From Bradyrhizobium sp. AS23.2 (GTDB lineage: Bacteria; Pseudomonadota; Alphaproteobacteria; Rhizobiales; Xanthobacteraceae), in the NCBI RefSeq assembly GCF_001908185.1, contig NZ_LGHM01000146.1, positions 1-32,778 of the forward strand: a DNA stretch of 32,778 bases, written 5' to 3'. This document shows positions 28,077 through 32,778 of this stretch, piece by piece. Made by a program: the position numbers and the translations under genes. The notes below the pieces were generated by a model that searched no databases, was not told the origin of the DNA, and was given only the letters and a program-made list of their open reading frames with translations. How positions within the stretch are numbered: the first letter of the stretch is position 1; each line of letters begins with the position of its first letter.

Positions 28077-31000
28077 ATGAAGCGCTTCAACCTTTCGGCC
28101 TGGGCCGTCAGCCATCCGACGCTGGTTCTCTTCCTGATGATCGTGCTCGGCGCCGCCGGCTTCTTCTCCTACGAGAAGCTCGGGCGCGCCGAGGATCCGT
28201 TCTTCACGGTGAAGGTGGTCAACGTCTCCGTGATGTGGCCGGGCGCGACTGCGCAGGAAATGCAGACGCAGGTCGCCGATCCCATCGAGAAGAAGCTGCA
28301 GGAGCTGCCTTACTTCGAGAAGGTGCAGACCTACTCCAAGCCCGCCTTCACCGCGCTCCAGGTCACCTTCCGCGACTCCACGCCGCCGAAGGAAGTGCCC
28401 TATCTCTTCTACCTCCTGCGCAAGAAGCTGGCCGACGTGCAGGGCCAACTGCCCGCGGGGATTCTGGGACCCGTCGTCAACGACGAGTTCTCCGACGTCG
28501 ATTCCATCCTCTACATGATGACCGGCGACGGCGCCGATTATGCCCAGCTCAAGAAGGTCTCGGAAGGCTTCCGTCAGCGCCTCCTGAAGGTGCCCGGCGT
28601 GACCAAGGTCGACGTCTATGGCAACCAGGATGAGCGCATCTTCGTCGAATTCAGCCACGCCAAGCTCGCCACCCTCGGCATCACGCCGCAGGCGCTGTTC
28701 GATTCGCTCGCCAAGCAGAATAACGTGACGCCGGCCGGCACGGTCGAGACCTCGTCGCAGCGCGTGCCGCTGCGCGTGACCGGGGCGCTCGATGGTGCCA
28801 AGGCGGTGGCCGAGACGCCGGTCGAGAGCAACGGCCGCGTCTTCCGCCTCGGCGACATCGCCACCGTCACTCATGGCTATGTCGATCCGCCGAGCTTCAT
28901 CGTGCGCCAGGAGGGCAAGCCCGCGATCGGCATCGGCGTCGTCACCGCCAAGGGCGCCAACATCCTCGAGCTCGGCAAGGAGGTCGAGAAGGCGACCGCG
29001 GAATTCATGCAGGCGGTGCCGCAGGGCATCGACGTCCGGCTCATCGCCGACCAGCCCAAGGTGGTCGAGCACGCCGTCGGCGAGTTCGTGCACTCCTTCA
29101 TGGAAGCGCTCGTCATCGTGCTGTTCGTCTCGTTCCTGGCGCTGGGCTGGCGCACTGGCATCGTGGTCGCGCTGTCGGTGCCGCTGGTGCTCGGCATCGT
29201 CTTCGTCGTCATGAACGCGATGTCGCTCGACCTGCACCGCATCACGCTCGGCGCGCTGATCATCGCGCTCGGCCTGCTCGTCGACGACGCCATCATCGCG
29301 GTCGAGATGATGGTGGTGAAGATGGAGCAGGGCTGGGATCGCATGCGCGCGGCGTCCTTTGCCTGGGAATCCACTGCGTTTCCGATGCTGACGGGAACGC
29401 TGGTCACGGCTGCTGGCTTCCTCCCCATCGGCTTTGCCAATTCCGCGGTCGGCGAATATGCCGGCAGCATCTTCTGGATCGTGGCGATCGCTCTGGTCGC
29501 CTCCTGGTTCGTGGCTGTGATCTTCACGCCCTATATCGGCGTCAAGCTGCTGCCGGAGATGAAGGCGCATCACAATCACGATCCGCATGCGGTCTACGAG
29601 ACCCGCATGTACCGCGGCCTGCGCGCCATCGTGCAGTGGTGCGTCAATCACCGCATCACCGTGGTGGCCGCGACCGTCGGCGTCTTCGTCGCCTCGATCG
29701 TCGGCTTCGGCCACGTCCAGCAGCAGTTCTTCCCGCTGTCCGAGCGACCCGAGCTGTTCCTCCAGCTCCGCCTGCCTGAGGGCACAGCCTTCAACGTGAC
29801 CGAGAAGGCAGTGAAGAAGGCCGAGACGCTGCTGAAGGACGACAAGGACATCGAGACGTATACGGCCTATGTCGGCCAGGGTTCGCCGCGCTTCTGGCTC
29901 GGCCTCAACCCGCAGCTTCCGAACGAGGCGTTCGCCGAAATCGTCATCGTCGCCAAGGGCGTCGAGGCGCGTGAGCGGGTCAAGGCGAAGATCGAGAGGG
30001 CGGCCGCCGACGGCATGCTGACCGAGGCGCGCGTGCGCGTCGACCGCTTCAACTTCGGTCCGCCGGTCGGCTTCCCCGTCCAGTTCCGCGTGATCGGCCC
30101 CGACGCCAACAAGGTGCGCGAGATCGCCTATCGGGTCCGCGACGTGATGCGGCAGAACAAGAACGTCAAGGACGTTCAGCTCGACTGGAACGAGCAGTCA
30201 CCGTATCTCAAGCTCGTCGTCGACCAGGATCGTGCCCGCGCGATGGGCCTGACTCCGCAGGACGTCTCGCAGGCACTCGCGATGCTGATTTCGGGCGCGC
30301 AGGTCACGACCATCCGTGACGGTATCGAGAAGGTCGGCGTGGTCGCCCGTGCGATCCCATCCGAGCGCCTCGACCTCGGCGGCGTTGGCGACCTCACCAT
30401 CACCTCGCGCAACGGCGTTGCGGTGCCGCTGCAGCAGATCGCCAAGATCGAGTATTCCCACGAGGAGCCGATCATGTGGCGGCGCAACCGCGACATGGCG
30501 ATCACCGTGCGCTCCGACGTCGTCGACGGCGTGCAGGCGCCCGACGTCACCAACCAGATCACGCCGAAGCTGCAGGCCATCAAGGACTACCTCGAGCCCG
30601 CCTATCGCATCGAGCCCGGCGGGGCGTTCGAGGAGTCCGCCAAGGGCAACGCCTCGATCTTCATCCTCTTCCCGGTGATGGTCATGGTGATGCTGACGCT
30701 GCTGATGATCCAGCTGCAGAGCTTCTCGCGCCTGTTGCTGGTGTTCCTGACCGCGCCGCTCGGCATCGTCGGCGCCTCCCTCGGGCTCAACGTCGCCAAC
30801 GCCCCGTTCGGCTTCGTGGCGCTGCTCGGCCTGATCGCGCTCGCCGGCATGATCATGCGCAACACGGTCATCCTGGTCGACCAGATAGAGACCGACGTCT
30901 CGCACGGCCTGGCCCGGCGCGAGGCGATCGTGGAGGCGACCGTCCGCCGTGCCCGCCCCGTGGTGCTGACGGCGCTCGCCGCGATCCTCGCCATGATCCC

Positions 31001-31214
31001 GCTGTCGCGCTCGGCCTTCTGGGGCCCGATGGCGATCACCATCATGGGCGGATTGTTCGTTGCGACCTTCCTCACGCTGCTGTACCTGCCGGGCCTCTAT
31101 GCCCTGTGGTTCAGGAAGAGCCTGGATGAGGCCGGTTCAGCCGAGCAACCTACCGCGCCGCAGCATGGGAGCGATGAGGATCCTGCAATTCCGCTTGCTG
31201 AAGCGGCTGAATAA
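28077..31214 (+). CDS. RND-family inner-membrane efflux pump (1045 aa)
   Basis: A proton-driven tripartite efflux pump of the AcrB/HAE type. ATG 28077 has GGAGAG ahead. Layout: helix 1 (PTLVLFLMIVLGAAGFF), large periplasmic porter/docking loop (about 35-330), helices 2-6, second large loop (about 550-860), helices 8-12. Helix 4 reads LGLLVDDAIIAVEMMVVKME with the proton-relay pair Asp403-Asp404. Many signatures (FSDVDSILYMMTGDGADY, PGVTKVDVYGNQDERIFVEF) place it in a branch common in Rhizobiales whose substrates are mostly unknown. Length is standard. It is likely cotranscribed with the adaptor before it and the TetR gene after it. Confidence 0.95.
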   Translation: MKRFNLSAWAVSHPTLVLFLMIVLGAAGFFSYEKLGRAEDPFFTVKVVNVSVMWPGATAQEMQTQVADPIEKKLQELPYFEKVQTYSKPAFTALQVTFRDSTPPKEVPYLFYLLRKKLADVQGQLPAGILGPVVNDEFSDVDSILYMMTGDGADYAQLKKVSEGFRQRLLKVPGVTKVDVYGNQDERIFVEFSHAKLATLGITPQALFDSLAKQNNVTPAGTVETSSQRVPLRVTGALDGAKAVAETPVESNGRVFRLGDIATVTHGYVDPPSFIVRQEGKPAIGIGVVTAKGANILELGKEVEKATAEFMQAVPQGIDVRLIADQPKVVEHAVGEFVHSFMEALVIVLFVSFLALGWRTGIVVALSVPLVLGIVFVVMNAMSLDLHRITLGALIIALGLLVDDAIIAVEMMVVKMEQGWDRMRAASFAWESTAFPMLTGTLVTAAGFLPIGFANSAVGEYAGSIFWIVAIALVASWFVAVIFTPYIGVKLLPEMKAHHNHDPHAVYETRMYRGLRAIVQWCVNHRITVVAATVGVFVASIVGFGHVQQQFFPLSERPELFLQLRLPEGTAFNVTEKAVKKAETLLKDDKDIETYTAYVGQGSPRFWLGLNPQLPNEAFAEIVIVAKGVEARERVKAKIERAAADGMLTEARVRVDRFNFGPPVGFPVQFRVIGPDANKVREIAYRVRDVMRQNKNVKDVQLDWNEQSPYLKLVVDQDRARAMGLTPQDVSQALAMLISGAQVTTIRDGIEKVGVVARAIPSERLDLGGVGDLTITSRNGVAVPLQQIAKIEYSHEEPIMWRRNRDMAITVRSDVVDGVQAPDVTNQITPKLQAIKDYLEPAYRIEPGGAFEESAKGNASIFILFPVMVMVMLTLLMIQLQSFSRLLLVFLTAPLGIVGASLGLNVANAPFGFVALLGLIALAGMIMRNTVILVDQIETDVSHGLARREAIVEATVRRARPVVLTALAAILAMIPLSRSAFWGPMAITIMGGLFVATFLTLLYLPGLYALWFRKSLDEAGSAEQPTAPQHGSDEDPAIPLAEAAE

Positions 31215-31245
31215 ATGAAGAGTGAGTTTTGACGAGTCCTGACAG

Positions 31246-31845
31246 ATGACACTGGCTTCGGAACATATCGAAGGCGACACCCGGGAGCGCATCCTCGAGG
31301 TGGCCGAGCGGCTGTTCCGGCAGATCGGCTACCTCAAGACCACGGTTGGGGACATCGCCAAGGAGCTCAAGATGAGCCCCGCCAACGTGTATCGCTTCTT
31401 CGAGTCGAAGAAGGCGATCCATCAGGCGGTGGCGCGCAGCTTGATGGGCGAGGTCGAGCTGGAGGCGCAGCGGATCGTGGCGAGGCCCGGTCCGGTGCTG
31501 GAGCGCTTCCGCGAGCTGCTCACCACCATCCATCGCATGAACACCGAGCGCTATGTCGGCGACTCCAAGCTGCATGAGATGGTCGAGATCGCGATGCAGG
31601 AGGACTGGGACGTCTGCGTCGCCCATATGGAGTGCATTGCCGGCGTGATCGGCCAGATGATCGCGCAAGGCGCCGCCTCCGGCGAGTTCGAGGCCCCGGA
31701 CCTGGAGCTGGCCTCGCTGTGCGCCTGCACCGCCATGATGCGGTTCTTCCACCCCCAGATGATCGCCCAGTGCGCCACGAAGCCGGGCCCGACCATCGAC
31801 CAGATGATCGATTTCGTCATCGCGGGTCTGTCGCCGCGCCACTGA
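31246..31845 (+). CDS. TetR-family regulator of the RND efflux unit (199 aa)
   Basis: Helix-turn-helix at residues about 12-58: RERILEVAERLFRQIGYLKT, then TVGDIAKELKMSPANVYRFF with the recognition helix ending ESKKAIHQAV. The C-terminal ligand domain (about 75-195) includes HEMVEIAMQEDWDVCVAHME, a pattern of TetR regulators next to efflux pumps. It starts 31 bp after the pump's stop, same strand, so it is probably in the same operon and represses it until a pump substrate binds. No strong dyad was found between the genes; a likely operator would be upstream of the adaptor, near 26600-26680, where ACTGA and TCAGT are loosely inverted. Confidence 0.92.
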   Translation: MTLASEHIEGDTRERILEVAERLFRQIGYLKTTVGDIAKELKMSPANVYRFFESKKAIHQAVARSLMGEVELEAQRIVARPGPVLERFRELLTTIHRMNTERYVGDSKLHEMVEIAMQEDWDVCVAHMECIAGVIGQMIAQGAASGEFEAPDLELASLCACTAMMRFFHPQMIAQCATKPGPTIDQMIDFVIAGLSPRH

Positions 31846-31917
31846 CGGGCCGGGGATTTTCTCCTATAAGCAGGCCGCTCGCCCCGGAGTGACGGGCAAG
31901 GATGGATCAACAGACTC

Positions 31918-31997
31918 CGTCATTGCGAGCGCAGCGAAGCAATCCAGACTGTCTCCGCGGAGGGATTCTGGATTGCTTCGCTGCGCTCGCAATGACG
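31918..31997. repeat. Palindromic repeat with perfect 31-bp arms, copy 2
   Basis: The arms at 31918-31948 and 31967-31997 are exact inverses and identical to those at 24798-24877; the 18-nt loop differs in sequence. It lies 17 bp before the GTG start of the flavin reductase gene, so the hairpin is in or near its leader. Confidence 0.92.
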
Positions 31998-32014
31998 ATC
32001 AGGGAAAAACCAGC

Positions 32015-32638
32015 GTGAACGACAAAGACCTGTATTTCTACGAGCCCTCGAAGGGCCACGGCCTCAAGCACGATCCGTTCAACGCCATCATCGCGCCGCG
32101 GCCGATCGGCTGGATCTCCTCCCGCGACGCCAGGGGCCACGTCAATCTCGCGCCCTATAGCTTCTTCAGCGCCTTCGCTTACGTGCCGCCGATCATCGGC
32201 TTTTCCTCCACCAACTGGAAGGACTCGGTCGAGAACATCCAGCAGACCGGCGAGTTCGTCTGGAATCTCGCCACGATGGATCTGGCCAAGCACATGAACG
32301 CGACCGCTGCGCATGTCGCACCTGAGGTCGACGAGTTCGAGATCGCAGGGCTCACGGCTGTGCCCGGCAAGCTCGTCAACGTGCCGCGCGTCGGCGAGAG
32401 CCCGGTCGCTTTCGAATGCAAGGTGTCCGACATCGTCCGCCTCAAGGGCGCCGACGGCAAGGAGGCCGATGCCTGGCTGACGCTGGGCGAGGTCGTCGCC
32501 GTCCATATCGACAAGGCCATGATCAAGGACGGCGTCTACCAGACCGCCGCCGCCCGCCCCATCGTCCGCGCCGGCCGCCGCGGCGACTATTTCGAGATCA
32601 AGCCGGAAAACATGTTCGAGATGGTCCGGCCGGACTGA
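32015..32638 (+). CDS. Flavin-reductase-like FMN-binding split-barrel protein (207 aa)
   Basis: GTG 32015, with AGGGA ten bases ahead, is the start; an in-frame ATG at 31889 would translate straight through the repeat (a frequent annotation error), giving a nonsense extension. The product begins MNDKDLYFYEPSKGHGLKHD, then the flavin-binding core IIAPRPIGWISSRDARGHVN and LAPYSFFSAFAYVPPIIGFS, and SVENIQQTGEFVWNLATMDL; these are the signatures of the flavin reductase-like (FlaRed) domain. Members bind FMN and use NAD(P)H to supply reduced flavin to oxygenases, or have other redox roles. Length is normal. No partner monooxygenase is next to it. Confidence 0.9.
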   Translation: MNDKDLYFYEPSKGHGLKHDPFNAIIAPRPIGWISSRDARGHVNLAPYSFFSAFAYVPPIIGFSSTNWKDSVENIQQTGEFVWNLATMDLAKHMNATAAHVAPEVDEFEIAGLTAVPGKLVNVPRVGESPVAFECKVSDIVRLKGADGKEADAWLTLGEVVAVHIDKAMIKDGVYQTAAARPIVRAGRRGDYFEIKPENMFEMVRPD

Positions 32639-32677
32639 TCCAGGCGCACCTGTAGATGGGGTAACGGGCTCCCTGAG

Positions 32678-32746
32678 GCCTTCCAACCAAGCCGCGCTAG
32701 CTACCGCGCTGTTTGATGCGCGCGTCGCGCGGCTTGGTTGGAAGGC
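32678..32746. repeat. Perfect inverted repeat with 20-bp arms
   Basis: GCCTTCCAACCAAGCCGCGC (32678-32697) is exactly inverted at 32727-32746 around a 29-nt loop, 39 bp after the flavin reductase stop. It is unlike the other repeat families in the window. No T run follows. It may be a strong 3'-end hairpin, part of a small RNA, or a further dispersed palindrome. Confidence 0.75.
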
Positions 32747-32778
32747 AAGCGGTCGTCCCTCACATTGATGGTGTAGCG

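Noticed and set aside
27828..29714. Minus-strand open frame (628 codons) opposite the RND pump
   Set aside because: Antisense shadow; crosses two repeats and has no domain.
31889..32014. N-terminal extension of the flavin-reductase gene from ATG 31889
   Set aside because: These 42 codons are a translation of the palindromic repeat (the familiar VIASAAKQS peptide); the GTG at 32015 has a ribosome binding site and the family's N terminus.
1..32778. tRNA, rRNA, CRISPR arrays, transposases, integrases, defence genes
   Set aside because: None could be recognised: repeats present are inverted pairs, not evenly spaced direct repeats, and no recombinase or nuclease-effector motif was seen apart from the partial NYN domain.

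Overview
The window looks like chromosome of a Bradyrhizobium-type alphaproteobacterium. This rests on high-GC codon use in most genes, on the gene set (two TetR regulators, a TadE/TadG trio, an ACS-type MFS permease, GMC oxidoreductase, TrhO, SlyX), and above all on several families of long palindromic intergenic repeats that I recall as common in Bradyrhizobium genomes. No search was run. No tRNA, rRNA, CRISPR array, transposase or integrase was seen.

Left part (1-2936): visibly less GC-rich and made of small or broken genes. It holds the start of a NYN-domain protein (minus strand, cut by the window edge), four small ORFs (67, 70, 72 and 44 aa), a small ORF with a one-base frameshift in a run of six A, two consecutive hairpins ending in a terminator (possible small RNA), and the last half of a phthalate-dioxygenase-reductase-type protein that keeps its plant-type [2Fe-2S] domain. 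It reads as a decaying or accessory segment.

3025-5202 (minus): a compact three-gene operon of TadE/TadG-like pilus-associated proteins without other tad genes in view. 5560-8394: a SnoaL-like protein divergent from a TetR regulator, with overlapping dyads between them, then a GMC-family FAD oxidoreductase. 8503-10856: two tetrapyrrole genes facing each other, a divergent hemC (TTG start) and hemE (GTG start), separated by repeats. 10968-16572: a small acidic protein, a sensor-PAS-GGDEF diguanylate cyclase, slyX overlapping trhO, a cytoplasmic gamma-glutamyltransferase-family enzyme, and an exported FKBP isomerase whose ribosome binding site lies in a hairpin.

16581-18980: a repeat, a strong terminator, a truncated CsbD gene, a His-rich cupin, and three VOC-fold genes (two of them tandem duplicates) preceded by an ECF-type promoter candidate. 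19104-23120 is an envelope cluster: an outer-membrane beta-barrel with a long Ser/Pro linker, a FecR-domain protein just upstream of it, a divergent protein O-mannosyltransferase-family gene, and an OmpA-family protein. 23321-26427: a short Lys/Met-rich ORF, a YcaQ-type winged-helix DNA glycosylase, and an MFS permease. 26686-31845 is an RND efflux unit: periplasmic adaptor lipoprotein, inner-membrane pump and a TetR regulator 31 bp behind the pump. The window ends with a flavin-reductase-like protein and a perfect 20-bp-arm inverted repeat.

I saw no clear new defence or mobile system. The best candidate for something undescribed is the Ser/Pro-linker beta-barrel + FecR + protein mannosyltransferase neighbourhood, which could be a dedicated surface-protein O-glycosylation unit. 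That is an inference.
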